A stretch of DNA of 64,000 nucleotides from positions 1 to 64,000 of the forward strand of contig JAREIK010000343.1 in NCBI GenBank assembly GCA_029783825.1, in the 5' to 3' direction. The DNA is from Sapria himalayana. Taxonomy: Eukaryota > Streptophyta > Magnoliopsida > Malpighiales > Rafflesiaceae. The notes under the pieces are model-generated. The model searched no databases. It had not been told where the DNA came from and saw only the letters and a program-made list of their open reading frames with translations. This document shows, one piece after another, positions 46,922 to 61,800 of this stretch. The position numbers were made by a program, and so were the translations under genes. Numbering within the stretch: position 1 is the first letter of the stretch; every line of letters begins with the position of its first letter.

Positions 46922-47899
46922 TTTGATAGTGATTGTGACCAAGCACATTTAATTTTAGAGTTCTCATGAGATCTGGTGTATTAGTGATAGTTAAAATAGA
47001 TATATTGATGTAAGTTGTATTCTCATTTCTTTATACATTGATAATATGATTATAACTAGTGTTGATATTGATGATATCTCATTTTTGAAGACATGATCAA
47101 TATATGCTCGAGATTTTTTTGAGTGAGCAGCATTAGCTAGAATTATTGATAAAAAAACTATTGATACTCCCAATGATGTTAATGCAATTTATTCTTCTTC
47201 TAATTGTGTCTTTGTTATTAGATAATGTTGTACTATTGTTGAGAGCTTGGGTATGTATTTCTATTACTCATCATGATAGTGTTTATGTTGTTCATGTTAG
47301 TTAGTTTATTGTTTTCCCTACAATAGTTCAATGGGCAATTGTTCTTCATATTTCGAGGTATCTCCAAGATACATTCATTCTGAGTCTTATACATTTAGTC
47401 ATCACTACTCTATAGTTGATTGCATACTTTAATGTTGATTGTGACAATTATCTAATTATCATAACTCATTTAATAAATTTTATATCTTCTTATGTATTTT
47501 TCTTATCTATTAGAATAAAAAATAATAATTTCTCATTTTTATATTTTCAACAAAAAAAAATATCATGCTATGATATCTACTACCAAAGAAATTATGTGGT
47601 TATATTGGTTACTTGTAGATACGTAAGTAATTACATCTCCATAGTCCTTTGTATTGCGATAGCAATAGTAACATTTAGATTGCTCACAACTAAGTCTTTC
47701 ATGAACGAACCAAGGATATTGAAATTGATTGCCACATACACATTATTATCTCAAGCATCGTTTTATGCTATGTGTCTTCTTCTATGTAGCCTATAGATTT
47801 CTTTATCAAGACTCATTATGATTTTTGTTTTCATTTTCTAGTTCACAAACTCTTAATTCTTATTGAAGTCGCATTGTGACTAATGAATTCGAGAGAGAA

Positions 47900-48180
47900 T
47901 GTTAATATATATATTATTTGTTAGATATGAATTTGATCTTTGAAGACTCAGTCAATTGGGTGGTCAATCTCTTGAATACATAATCATGAGGAATTTGAAT
48001 TATTTTAAATTTTCGGCTTTTAAAGTAGATTTGATATGATAATATGTGTTAGTTATGTGTGCAAATACTTAAATGATAAATTATATAGACAAATTAGATC
48101 CGCTTTTAATTTATGTATATTCTCATCCTTTCTATCTTATTTATAATGTTTTAATATTCATATTCTAATATCTCTTGGCA
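47900..48180 (+). repeat. Probable 3' LTR of the copia remnant
   Basis: Begins tgttaatatatat directly after a purine-rich tract at the end of the pol frame and may end ...ctcttggca at 48180, 281 bp in all. The start is supported by its position. The end is a guess based on the CA rule, because no second LTR is available to compare. Confidence 0.55.
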
Positions 48181-48664
48181 TTAAAAAAATTCTCACAACT
48201 TATTTAAATATTTTTTTTATTTAATCAATGAATATTTTAATGGTGAATTTGTATCTTGGTGCAAAAAACACAAAAAAATATAAAAAAACAACATTTTCTT
48301 TCAAAGATATTAAAAAAATACACCAAAACATAAAATAATAATATTTAGATACACAAAATCAGAAACCTAATTTTACGAATAACTACATGTTAGATGTTTA
48401 AAAAATAAAAAGTAAACTAATAATATCACTTTCAACACTAACATGTTGATAGTGAGATTCAAATCATTACCATCAAATATTTTTTAATCAAAAGTAACAC
48501 TTTACCTTATCATCAAGACTACACGTGAAACTAATTAACTATAGAAAATACTAATATATATTATATAGAAATATATTAAATGTATTTATATATAATAAAA
48601 TGCATACATACATAAATATATAAAAAGAAACAGATACAAATATATTAAAAAAACATATATAAAT
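48181..48664. other. AT-rich spacer, nothing recognised
   Basis: A-rich stretches (48240-48350) with repeated caaaaaaata words; no gene or transposon ends. Confidence 0.5.
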
Positions 48665-49135
48665 CAACACGACATGATTAAACGACATGATTAAATATTG
48701 ATTAAATGAGATTGGATGAGATCTAAACGGGTTCGGATGATAAACGTGTCAACCCGTTTAACAGATTTAATAAATGAGTTGTGTTCGGGTGAGACATGCT
48801 AACCTATTTATAACCCGTTTAACCATTTAAATAAATGGGAAAATAGTTAAACGGGTGATTTAACGTGTTTAATGGGATAAACATGCGATAAACAAGTAAA
48901 TGGGTCAAATAAATAGTTTATCGTATTAAGATGACCCAACCCAACCCAACCCAACCCATTAAAATTAGACGTGTTAAATGAGATGTGTCGTATTGCTCAT
49001 TTATTAAATGGTTTATATTCGTGTTTAGATTTTTTACTCATTTATTAAACGTGTCATATATGAGTTTACATATTTTTCATTCGTCATCAATTTAACCCGT
49101 AATCATTTAACCCAACCTAATTCGTTTAATACCCC
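48665..49135. mobile_element. Non-autonomous element of the AACGGGTTAA type
   Basis: Rich in aaacgggtt, gtcaacccgtttaa, ataacccgtttaaccattt and gttaaacgggtg on both strands, with a short (CCCAA)n run near 48936-48960. The right end gtttaatacccccac reads tgggggtattaaac in reverse, a plausible terminus. The left end is not clear (cgacatgattaaacgac near 48670). Such sequences are common short DNA transposons in plants. No target duplication was established. Confidence 0.55.
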
Positions 49136-49438
49136 CACACACACATACAGAAACACATTCACAGAAATACCTTTTTATCGAAAATTTATATTTTGTTGTA
49201 CCAAACTTTTCATAATTAGAAAAAAAATACACCAAATTTAGAATAATTAATTATATTTACAACAAACATTTCATTAAAAAAAATATACCAATTTTTAAAA
49301 TATAAAATTTTTGTAACCATATAAACAACTCTATCATACTTGTATAATTAAGATAAGCATATTAAAATATTTATATATTAAAAAAATAAAAATACATATA
49401 CGAGCATACATAAATTTATGTATGTATATATATATATG

Positions 49439-49867
49439 TGTTGGATTTTGGACAACTTGATTATTGTGTTAGTACCGTAATATATACGATACAACATAGG
49501 GACGCATATATTGTATATATTTAGTCAAATAATATAATGTTAATATAAGGTTTATTGGACCAATTTAATGATCTAATACAGTTAAGGGTCCAATTGTCTA
49601 ATTAATACAGTGTGGGGGCATAATCTGTAATTGTGCAGAATCCCAGGTTAATTACTTATTTGTTGATGAGTAAATTAGTAATTAACATAAATTAAATAAT
49701 TGGGATGTTGTCCCTGGTGAAAGTTGCTTATTTCATAAAGAGTTTCTCTATCTTCCTTGGAACACACGCGAAAACCTAAAGTTAAAAACATATAATTGAG
49801 GTTCCCCATCTGGCCCTGAAGCAACGAGCCACCAGAAGACATTCATTCCTCGATTTTAATAAGAACA
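49439..49867 (+). mobile_element. 5' LTR with decayed primer-binding site, cut by satellite array 2
   Basis: 429 bp from tgttggattttggacaactt to ttttaataagaaca. The next bases, tggcatcat, are a mutated form of tggtatcag, the initiator-Met primer-binding site of copia elements. The TG...CA ends, the length and the primer site together identify a 5' LTR. The internal region is absent: satellite sequence starts about 12 bases later. It is not similar to the LTR at 47900. Confidence 0.72.
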
Positions 49868-49879
49868 TGGCATCATAAT

Positions 49880-52800
49880 TAATCTTTATCTTATTATTGA
49901 TAGTTTATTAATTTAATTTTAGATCATTATTATAATATCTATCAATAAAATTATTTATATTGAATTTATATGAAATATAATTATTAATATTATTATAACT
50001 AAATATTGTATTCAAATTTCAAAAAAATTTAAATATTATTATAATTTCAAAGGTTAAAACATATGAAAATGAGAAAAAATTACCAATTATTTTTTGTTAT
50101 TTTATTGTCTAAATAAAAACTATAAACCATTAAATGTCTTAAAACATAAATCGTTAAACTCCTAAACGACAAAACCTCTAAATACTTAAAACATTAAACT
50201 AGTATGCATTAATAATAAATCATAAGTCTGATTTTAATTTTTATTCCGTATAATTTTAATTTTAATTTTAATTATTTATTAGTTTATTTTTATAGAAATA
50301 TTAATTACAAAATAAATTATTAGTGAGACACATCTAATTTAAATTAAACCAGTATACCATAAATAATAAATAATAAATCTCAAAATTATTTTTTCCATTA
50401 TAATTTAAAATATTCATTTTAATTATTTATTTATTTATTTTATATAAATATTAATTACAAAAATAAATTATGAGTTAGATAGATATAATTTATATAAATT
50501 ATTTTTCATCAAAAAAATATAGATAAACTTTTTAAAAGAAAAAAAATTTCAAAACAAATAATTATTATTTGGTAATACATTTTCGTTTGCTATTGAATCA
50601 TTTTAGATTTTCATATTATATTTTAAGTAATATGAATCTTATTCATTATAGATTTTTAATTTATTTTTTGATAATTATTAGAATATCTATAAATAAAAAT
50701 TGTTTATATTGAATTTATATTATATATAATTATTAAGATTATTATAGATAAATATTGTATTCACTCTTTAAAAAAATTTAAAATTATTATATTTTATAAA
50801 TTTATAACCTTAAAATCAGAGAAAAAATAATTAAAATAAATTTTGTATTATTTCATTTTTTAAATCAAACCTATCGACCATTAAATGCATACTTACTTTA
50901 ATCAATAAGCTCATAAACCCCAGATTCCCTTAATACACAAACCTTTTAACATCTATATACTACTTAATGAATAATAAATCTCATTTTTATGTCTATTTAT
51001 TATAATTTTAAATATACATTTTAATTATTTATAGCTTAATTTTTTACAAAATTAATTACAAAATAAATTTCGAGTGAGACAAATATTATTTTAATAATTG
51101 ATTTTTAATAAATAAAATAATGCTTATAAAAATAAGAAAAATTTTAGAAATTAAATAGTATTATTAGTAATATATTTTGATTTGATTTTGAATCATTTTG
51201 TGTCGTGTAAGTATAAGTTAATTAATATTTATATTTTTAATAATAGTTTATTAATTTAATTTTTGATCATTATTATAATATCTATCATTAAAATTGTTTA
51301 TATTGAATTTATATGATATATAATAAGTAATATTAATATAATTATACATGGTATTCACATCACAAAAAAATGTTAAAAAATGTTAAAAATCAGAAAAAAT
51401 CTAAAAAAAAATTTTATTTTTATTTTATAAATAAAAATAAAAATTTATTAGTTTATTTTATAAATAAAAAATCAGAAAAAATCTAAACCGATAAACCGCT
51501 AGATACTAATTAATAATTAGTAAATTTAATATTTATTTCAACTTATTAAAATTTTAAATATTCATTTTAATTATTTATTAGTTTATTTTTATAGAAATAT
51601 TTATTACAAGATACATTATGAGTGCGACAAATGTAATTTAAATAATTTATTTTTAATCAAAAATATAAATACTATTATAAAGAAGTAAAAATTTAAAATT
51701 AAAAATTATAATCCAATAATATATTTTACTTTATTTTTAAATCAATTTGGGTATTTTAAATATTTTTTAATTAATCTCTATCTTATTATTAATAGTTTAT
51801 TAATTTAATTTTGATCATTATTCTAATATCTATTAATAAAATTGTTTATATTGAATTTATATGATATATAATTATTAATATTATTATAACTAAATATTAT
51901 ATTCACAATTCAGAAAATTTTAAATATTATTATATTTTCAAAGGTTATAACATATGAAAATAAGAAAAATTACAAATTTTTTTTATTATTTTATTGTCTA
52001 AATAAAACCTATAAACCACTAAATATCTTAAAACATAAATCGCTAAACTCCTAAACAACAAAACCTCTAAATACTTAAACCATTAAACTGATATACATTA
52101 ATAATAAATCATAAGTTTGATTTAATTTTTATTCAGTATAATTTTAAATTTTTATTTTAATTATTTATCAGTTTATTTTTATAGAAATATTAATTACAAA
52201 ATAAATTATTAGTGAGACACATCTAATTTAAATTAGACCAATATACCCTAAATAATAAATAATAAATCTCAATATTATTTATTTCATTATAATTTATAAT
52301 ATATTGTTTAATTTCTTATTTGTTTATTTTTATATAAATATTAAATATAAAATAAATTATGAGTTAGATAAATATAATTTATATAAATTATTTTTCATCA
52401 AAAAAATATAGATAAACTTTTTAAAAGATAAAAAAATTTCAAAACAAATGATTATCATTTAGTAATTTATTTTCCTTTGCTTTTGAATCATTTTAAGTTT
52501 TCATTTTATATTTTAAGTAATATGACTCTTATTCATTATAGATTTTTAATTTATTTTTGATAATTATTAGAATATCTATCAATAAAAATTGTTTATATTG
52601 AATTTATATTATATATAATTATTAAGATTATTATAAATAAATATTGTATTCACTCTTGAAAAAAATTTAAAATTATTATAGTTTAAAAATTTATAACCTT
52701 AAAATCAGAGAAAAAATAATTAAAATAAATTTTTTATTATTTCATTTTTAAAATCAAACCTATCGACCATTAAATGCATACTTACTTTAATCAATAAGCT

Positions 52801-55800
52801 CATAAACCTCGGATTCCCTTATTACACAAACCTTTTAACATCTATATACTACTTAATGAATAATAAATCTCTTTTTTATGTCTATTTATTATAATTTTAA
52901 AAATACATTTTAATTATTTATAGCTTAATTTTTTACAAAAATTAAATACAAAATAAATTTCGAGTGAGACAAATATTATTTTAATAATTGATTTTTAATA
53001 AATAAAATATAAGCTTATAAAAAGAAGGAAAAATTTAGAAATTAAATATTATTATTTAGTAATAAATTTTGATTTGATTTTGAATCATTTCGTGGCGTTT
53101 AAGTATAAGTTAATTAAAATTTATATTTTTAATAATAGTTTATTAATTTAATTTTTGATTATTATTATAATATCTATCATTAAAATTGTTTATATTGAAT
53201 TTATATGATATATAATAAGTAAGATTAATATAATTATACATGGTATTCACATCACTAAAAATTTTAAAAATTATATTATTTTCAAAGCTTATAACCTTTG
53301 AAAATCAGAAAAATTTAAAAAAAAAAATTTATTTTTATTTTATAAATAAAAATAAAAATTTATTAGTTTATTTTATAAATAAAAAATCAGAAAAAATCTA
53401 AACCAATAAACCGCTAGATACTAATTAATAATTAGTAAATTTAATATTTATTTCAATTTATTATAATTTTAAATATTCATTTTAATTATTTATTAGTTTA
53501 TTTTTATAGAAATATTTATTACAAGATACATTATAAGTGCGACAAATGTAATTTAAATAATTTATTTTTAATCAAAAAATATATATACTCTTATAAAAGA
53601 AGTAAAAATTTAAAAATTAAAAATTATAATCCAATAATATATTTTACTTTATTTTTGAATCAATTTGGGTATTTTAAATATTTTTTAATTAATCTCTATC
53701 TTATTATTAATAGTTTATTAATTTAATTTTTGATCATTATTATAATATCTATTAATAAAATTGTTTATATTGAATTTATATGATATATAATTATTAATAT
53801 TATTATAACTAAATATTGTATTCACATTTCAGAAAATTTAAATATTATTATATTTTCAAAGGTTATAACATATGAAAATTAGAAAAATTACAAATTTTTT
53901 TTTTGTTATTTTATTGTCTAAATAAAACCTATAAACCACTAAATGTCTTAAAACATAAATCGCTAAACTCCTAAACGACAAAACCTCTAAATACTTAAAC
54001 TATTAAACTGGTATGCATTAATAATAAATCATAAGTTTGATTTTAATTTTTATTCAGTATAATTTTAAATTTTTATTTTAATTATTTATCAGTTTATTTT
54101 TATAGAAATATTAATTACAAAATAAATTATTAGTGATACACATCTAATTTAAATTAGACCATTATACCCTAAATAATAAATAATAAATCTCAATATTATT
54201 TATTTCATTATAATTTATAATAGATTGTTTAATTTCTTATTTGTTTATTTTTATATAAATATTAAATACAAAATAAATTATGAGTTAGATAAATATAATT
54301 TATATAAATTATTTTCATCAAAAAAATATAGATAAACTTTTTAAAAGATAAAAAAATTTCAAAACAAATGATTATCATTTAGTAATTTATTTTCCTTTGC
54401 TTTTGAATCATTTTAAGTTTTCATTTTATATTTTAAGTAATATGACTCTTATTCATTATAGATTTTTAATTTATTTTTTGATAATTATTAGAATATCTAT
54501 CAATAAAAATTATTTATATTGAATTTATATTATATATAATTATTATGATTATTATAAATAAATATTGTATTCACTCTTAAAAAAAATTTAAAAATTATTA
54601 TATTTTCAAAATTTATAACCTTTAAAATCTGAGACAAAATAATTAAAATAATTTTTTTTATTTCATTTTTAAAATGAATCCTATCGACCATTAAATTCAT
54701 ACTTACTTTAATCAGTAAGATCATAAACCCCGTATTCCCTTATTACACAAACCTTTTAACATCAATATACTACTTAATGAATAATAAATCTCATTTTTAT
54801 GTCTATTTATTATAATTTTAATTATTTATAGTTTAATTTTTTACAAAATAAATTACAAAATAAATTTCGAGTGAGACAAATATTATTTTAATAATTAATT
54901 TTTAATAAAAAAAATATAAGCTTATAAAAAGAAGGAATAATTTAGAAATTAAATATTATTATTTAGTAATATATTTTGATTTGATTTTGAAATCATTTTG
55001 TGTCATGTAAGTATAAGTTAATTAATATTTATATTTTTAATACTAATTTATTATATTAATTTTTGATCATTATTATAATATCTATCATTAAAATTGTTTA
55101 TATTGAATTTATATGATATATAATTAGTAAGATTAATATAATTATACTTGGTATTCACATCTCAAAAAATTTTAAAAATTATTTTATTTTCAAAGGTTAT
55201 AACCATTGAAAATCAGAAAAAATCTAAAAAAAAAAAATTTATTTTTATTATATAAATAAAACCTATAAGCCACATAATGCCTAAAAACATTATTACTAAA
55301 CTCCTAAATAATAAAACCAATAAACCAGTATTATCATATATAATAAATCATAAATCTCAATTTAATTTGTATTCATTATAATTTTAAATATTCTTTTTAA
55401 TTATTTATTGGTTTATCTTTTATAGAAATATAAATTACAAAATAAATAATGAGTGATACAAATATAATTTTAAAAATTTATTTTTTAATCAAAAAAAATA
55501 TAATATTATAAAAAGAAGTAAAAATTTAAAAACAAAAAATTATTATTTAGTAATATATTTTACTTTGATTTTGAATCATTATATATAGGTTTTGGAATGA
55601 TATTTTAATCGGTGTCAATCTTATTAATAATAGTTTATTAATTTATTTTTTGATAATTATTATAATATCTATCAATAATATTACTTATATTGAACTTAAA
55701 TGTATTATAATTATTAAGAGTATTATAACTATATATAATATTTACATTTCAAAAAAAATTAAAAATTATTATATTATCAAAGATTATAACCTTTGAAAAT

Positions 55801-58800
55801 CAGAAAAATCCCAAAAAAAAAAATTTTATTATTTTATTATTTAAATAAAACTTATAAGCCAGTAAATAACTAAACATTTAAATCTAGAGACTCCTAAACC
55901 CCAGAATCGCCTAAATACTTAAAGCATTAAACCTATATAACTTATATAATAAATGATAAATCTCATTTTTATTTGCATTCGTTATAATTTTAAATATTCT
56001 TTTTAAATATTTATTAGTTTATTTTTTATAGAAATATGAATTACAAAATAAATAATGAGTGATACAAATATAATTTTAATAATTTATTTTTTAATCAAAA
56101 AAAATATAAGCTTATAAAAAGAAGTAAAAATTTAAAAACAAAAAATTATTATTTAGTAATATATTTTACTTTGATTTTGAATCATTATATATAGGTTTTG
56201 CAATTATATTTTAATAAGTTTTAATCTTATTAAAAATAGTTTATTAATTTATTTTTTGATAATTATTATAATATCCATCAATAAAATTACTTATATTGAA
56301 CTTTGATGTATTATAATTATTAAGATTATTATAACTAAATATAATATTTACATTTAAAAAAATTTAAAATTTATTATATTCTCAAACATTATAACCTTCA
56401 AAAATTATAAAAGATCACAAAAATAATTTTTTATTATTTTATTATTTAAATAAAACTTATAAACCACTAAATACCTAAAGATTAAAATTTATAGACTCCT
56501 AAACCCCATAACCCCCTAAATACTTAAAGCATTAAACTTATATAACCTAAATAATAAATGATAAATCTCATTTTTATTTTTATTCATTATAATTTTAAAT
56601 ATTCATTATAATTATTTTTTAGTTTATTTTTATTGGAATATAATTACAAAATATATAATTAGTGAGACAGATATAATTTAAATACATTATTTTTTATGAA
56701 AAAAAAATATAAGCACATAAAAATAAACAAAATTTCAAAAATTTAAAATTTTGTTTAGTAATATGATTTCCTTTGATTTTGAATTATTTTGGGTTCTTAA
56801 AATATATTCTAATTAATATCTATCTAATTAATAATAGTTTATTAATTTATTTTTTGATCATTATAATAAAATATAACAAATATAATTATTAAGATTATTA
56901 TAATTAAGTATTGTATTCATATATTAGAACTATTACAAAATTATTATATTTTCAAAGGTTATAACCTTTGAAAATCACGAAAATTCATAAAAATAAATTT
57001 TTTGTTATTTCATTGATTAAATAAAATCTATAAACACCAAAATATGTTAACATATAAATCGATAAACTCCTTAACCCCAAAACAACAAAAAAACTTAAAC
57101 AATTAAATAGTTATACCCTAAATAATAAATTATAAATCTCATTTTTATTAGTATTCAATATAATTTTAAATATACATTTTAATTATTTATTAGTTTAGTT
57201 TTATAGAAATATAAATTAAAAAATAAATTATTAGTAAGAAAACTATAATTTAAATAATTTATTTTTCATAAAAAAAAATATATGCTTATAAATGGATAAA
57301 AAAATTTAAACATTTAAAATTAATATTTAGTAAAATATTTCACTTTGATTTTGAATCATTTTAGGTTTTGCAAATGTATTTTAAACAATATTTATCTTAT
57401 TAATAATTGTTTATTATTTTTTTATGATCATTAATATAATATATATAAATAAAATAGTTTATATTGAATTTATATAATATATAATTAATATGATTATTAT
57501 AACTTCATATTGCATTTACTTTTCAAAAAAAATATTAAAAAGTATTATATTTTCAAAAGTTATAACCTTCAAAAATGAGAAAAAATGACAAAAATAAATT
57601 TTTTGTTATTTTATTTTTTAAATAAAACCAATAAACCTCTAAATGACTAAATACTAAAATGACTAACTCCTAAACCCCGAAGCCCATAAATAATTAAATT
57701 ATTAAATTAGTATAGTCTAAATAATAAATCATAAATCTCATTTTTATTAGTATTCATCATAATTTTAAATATTCATTTTAATTATTTATCAGTTTATTTT
57801 TATAGATATATTAATTATAAAATAAATTATTAGTGATACAGATATAATTTAAATAATTTATCTTTCATCAAAAAAATATATATACTTAGAAAAAGAGTCA
57901 AAATTTTAAAAATAAAAAATTATTATTTAGTAATATATCTTATTTTGATTTTGAATCATTTTAGATTTTACAATTATATTTTAATTTATATCATTCTTAT
58001 TAATACTAGTTTATTAATTTATTTATTGATCATTATTATGATATATATTAATAAAATAATTTATATTTAGTTTACATTATATATAATTATTGAGATTATT
58101 ATAACTAAATATTATATTCACATTTTAAAAAAATTAAAAATTATTATATTTTGGAAGGTTACAACCTTCGAAAATTAAAAAAAAAATCAAAAAATTAAAT
58201 TTTTTGTTTTTTCATTCTTTAAATAAAAAATATAAATCACTAAAGGTCTAAACACTTAAATCACTATAATTATTTATTAGTTTATTATTATAATTCTAAA
58301 TTCTAAATACTTAAACACTTAAATCACTATTATAAATCACTAAAGGTTATTTGAATTCATTATAATTCTAAATAGTCATTTTAATTATTTATTGTTTATT
58401 ATTATAAAATTATATATTATAAAATAATTAATAAGTAAGAAAAATATAATTTAAATAATTTATTTTTTATAACAAAATATAAACTTATAAAAAAAAACAA
58501 AATATTAAAAAAATTATTATTTAGTAATATATTTTACTTTGATTTTGAATAAATTTATGTTTTGCAAATATATTTTAAATAATATCAATCTTATTAATAA
58601 TAGTTTATTAATTTATTTTTCGTTCATTATTATAATATCTAGCAATGTAATTATTTATATTGAATTTAAATGACTTATAATTATTAAGATTATTATAACT
58701 AAATATTATATTTACATTTGAAAAAAATTTAGAAATTATTATATTTTCAAAGGTAAATTTTTTGTAATATCATTGTTAAAATAAAACTTATAAACTACTA

Positions 58801-61800
58801 AATGCCTTAACACTTAAATCTCTAAACTCTTAAACACAAAAGCACCTAAATAATTAAAACAAAAAACTCGTAAATCTTAAATATAATTTAAATAATTTAT
58901 TAAAATATTAATCACAAAATAAATTATGAGTGATACAAATATAATTTAAATAATTTATTTTTCATCAAAAAAATATAGTCTTATAAAAAGAAGCAAAAAC
59001 TAAAAAACAAATATTATTATTTAGTAATAAATTTTAATTTGATTTTGAATAATTTTAGGTTTTGCAATTGTATTTTAATTTATATCTATCATATTAATAA
59101 TAGCATATTAATTCTTTTTTTTTTTTGATAATTGATAACATATCTATCAATAAAATTGTTTATATTTAGTTTATATTATATATAAAAATTTTAAAAAAAT
59201 TTTAAAATTATAATATTTTCAAAGGTTATAACCTTTGAAAATGTGAGAAAATATCAAAAATAATTTTTATTTGTTATTTCATTGTTTAAATAAAACATAT
59301 AAACCACTAAATCCCTAAACACTTAAATCAATAACTACTAAATCTTGAAAACCCTAAATAGATAATGCTTTTAAACATTATACCCTAAATAATAAATAAT
59401 AATTCTCAATATTATTTTTTTCATTATAATTTAAATTTTCCATTTTAATTATGTATTCGTTTATTTTTATATAAATATTAATTACAAAATAAATTATGAG
59501 TTAGACAAATATAATTTATATAAATTATTTTTCATCAAAAAATAAAGATAAACATATAAAAAGAAGAAAAAATTTAAAAACAAAAATTTATTATATAGTA
59601 ATATATTTTACTTTCCTTCTGAATCATTTTAGGGTTTATAATTATATTTTAATTGATATCTATCTTATTAATAATAGATTATAAATTTATTTTTTGATCA
59701 TTATTAGAATATTTATCAATATAATTATTTATATTGAATTTATATGATAAATAAATATAATAATTTTTATAACTAAATATTGAATTCACTTTTGAAAAAA
59801 ATTTAAAAATTATTATATTTTAAAAGGTTATAACCTTTGAAAATATCAAAAAATAATAAAAATAATTTTTTTGTTATTTTATTTTTTAAATAAAACATGT
59901 AAATCACTAAATGCATACACAGTTAAATAAATTTTATAACCTTTGAAAATATTTTTTGATCATTATCAGTAAGCTCCTAAACCCCGAAATGCATGAATAC
60001 ATAAATCATTAAATCGCTATATACTATTTAATAATAAGTAAATCTAATTTTTATTTCTATTTATTATAATTTTAAATATTCATTTAAATTATTAATAGTT
60101 TCTTTTTATAGAAATATCTAGTACAAAATAAATTATGACTGCGACAAATATAATTTAAATAATTTATTTTTGATCAATATATATATATATATATGTTTAT
60201 AAAAGAAGTAAAAATTTAAAAATTAAAAATTATTATCCGGTAATATATTTTACTTTAAATTTGAATCAATTTAGGTTTTGTAAATATTTTTTAATTATTT
60301 CTATCTTATTATTAATAGTTTATTAATTTAATTTTTGATAATTATTATAATATCCATCAATAAAATTGTTTATATTGAATTTATATGAAATATAATTATT
60401 AATATTATTATAATATAAGATTGTATTCACATTTCAAAAAATTTTAAATATTATTATATTTTCAAATGTTATAACCTATGAAAATGAGAAAAAATTACAA
60501 ATTTTTTTTTGTTATTTATTGTTTAAATAAAACATATAAACTACTAAATGCCTTAAAACATAAATCGCTGAACTCATAATCGACAAAGCCTCTAAATACT
60601 TGAACCATTAAACTTGTATCCATTAATAATAAATCAAAAATCTCATTTTAATTTTTATTCAGTATAATTTTAAATTTTTATTATAATTATTTATATGTTT
60701 ATTCTTATAGAAATATTAATTACAAAACAAATTATCAGTAAGACAGATCTATTTTTAAATTAAACCGGTATACCCTAAATAATAAAGTATACATCTCATT
60801 TTTTTTTATAATTTTAAATATTCAAATTTTATTATTTATTTTTTTATTTTTAGATAAATATTAATTACAAAATAAATTATGAGTTACACAAATATAATTT
60901 ATATAAATTATTTTTCATCAAAATTAATATAGATAAACTTTTAAAAAGAAAAATAATTTTCAAAACAAAAAATTAATATATAGTAATATATTTTTCTTTG
61001 CTTCTGGATCATTTTAGGTTTTGTAAATATATTTTGATTGATATCTATCTAATTAATAATAGATTATTAATTTACTTTTAGATCATTATTAGAATATTTA
61101 TCATTAAAATTGTTTATATTGAATTTATATGATATATAAAAATAATGATTAATATAACTAAATATTGAATTCACTTTTGAAAATAATTTAAAAATTATTA
61201 TATTTTCCAAGGCTATAATCTTCGAAAATATCAAAAAATAATTAAAATAAATTTTTTGTTATTTTATTTTTTAAATAAAACCTATAAACCACGAGATTCA
61301 CACACAGTTAAATCATTAAACTCCTAGACCCCGTAATGCCTAAAAACATAAACCATTATAATGATATATGCTCCTTAATATTTAGTAAATTTAATATTTA
61401 TTTCAATTTATTATAATTCTAAATATTCATTTTAATTATTTATTAGTTTATTTTTATAGAAATATTTATTACAAAATAAATTATAAGTGCGACAAATATA
61501 ATTTAAATAATTTATTTTTAAGAAAAAAAAAATATATACGCTTATAAAAGAAGTAAAAATTTAAAAATTAAAAATTATTATCTAGTATTATATTTTACTT
61601 TAATTTTGAATCAATTTGGGTTTCGTAAATATTTTTTAATTAATTTCTATCCTATTATTATTAGTTTATTAATTTAAATTTTGATCATTATCATAATATC
61701 TATCAATAAAATTATTTATATTTAATTTATATGAAATATAATTATTAATATTATTATAACTAAATATTTTATTCACATTTCAAAAAATTTTAAATATTAT

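Larger units (their letters stand above)
44330..48180 (+). pseudogene. Ty1/copia retrotransposon remnant (integrase, RT, RNase H, 3' LTR), split by a LINE
   Basis: Order along the plus strand. Integrase traces: LFDFIQYDP, HTKG, YYVSLIDDHTHY (44480-44600), then KTQHST and NKFLELLISNEIIHQT (to about 44790). Reverse transcriptase: NEELSTLYK (45262), INSDRSINQFKARLV, YDMYYEETFPLVA (about 45430), and [10 protein letters not shown] followed by TGA for tryptophan (about 45642-45681). The LINE follows. Then RT again with FLYIDNMIIT (about 47030), where the catalytic YVDD reads YIDN; then TIDTPNDVNA and RNase H (TTKEIMWLYWLLVDT, about 47580). Next are FHERTK-like and FFIKTHYDF stretches, a purine tract (gagagaga, 47891) and the 3' LTR. 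There are many stops and frameshifts. No 5' LTR or gag was found, and a stray MITE end (catttaacacctcta, 44834) interrupts it. Confidence 0.88.
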
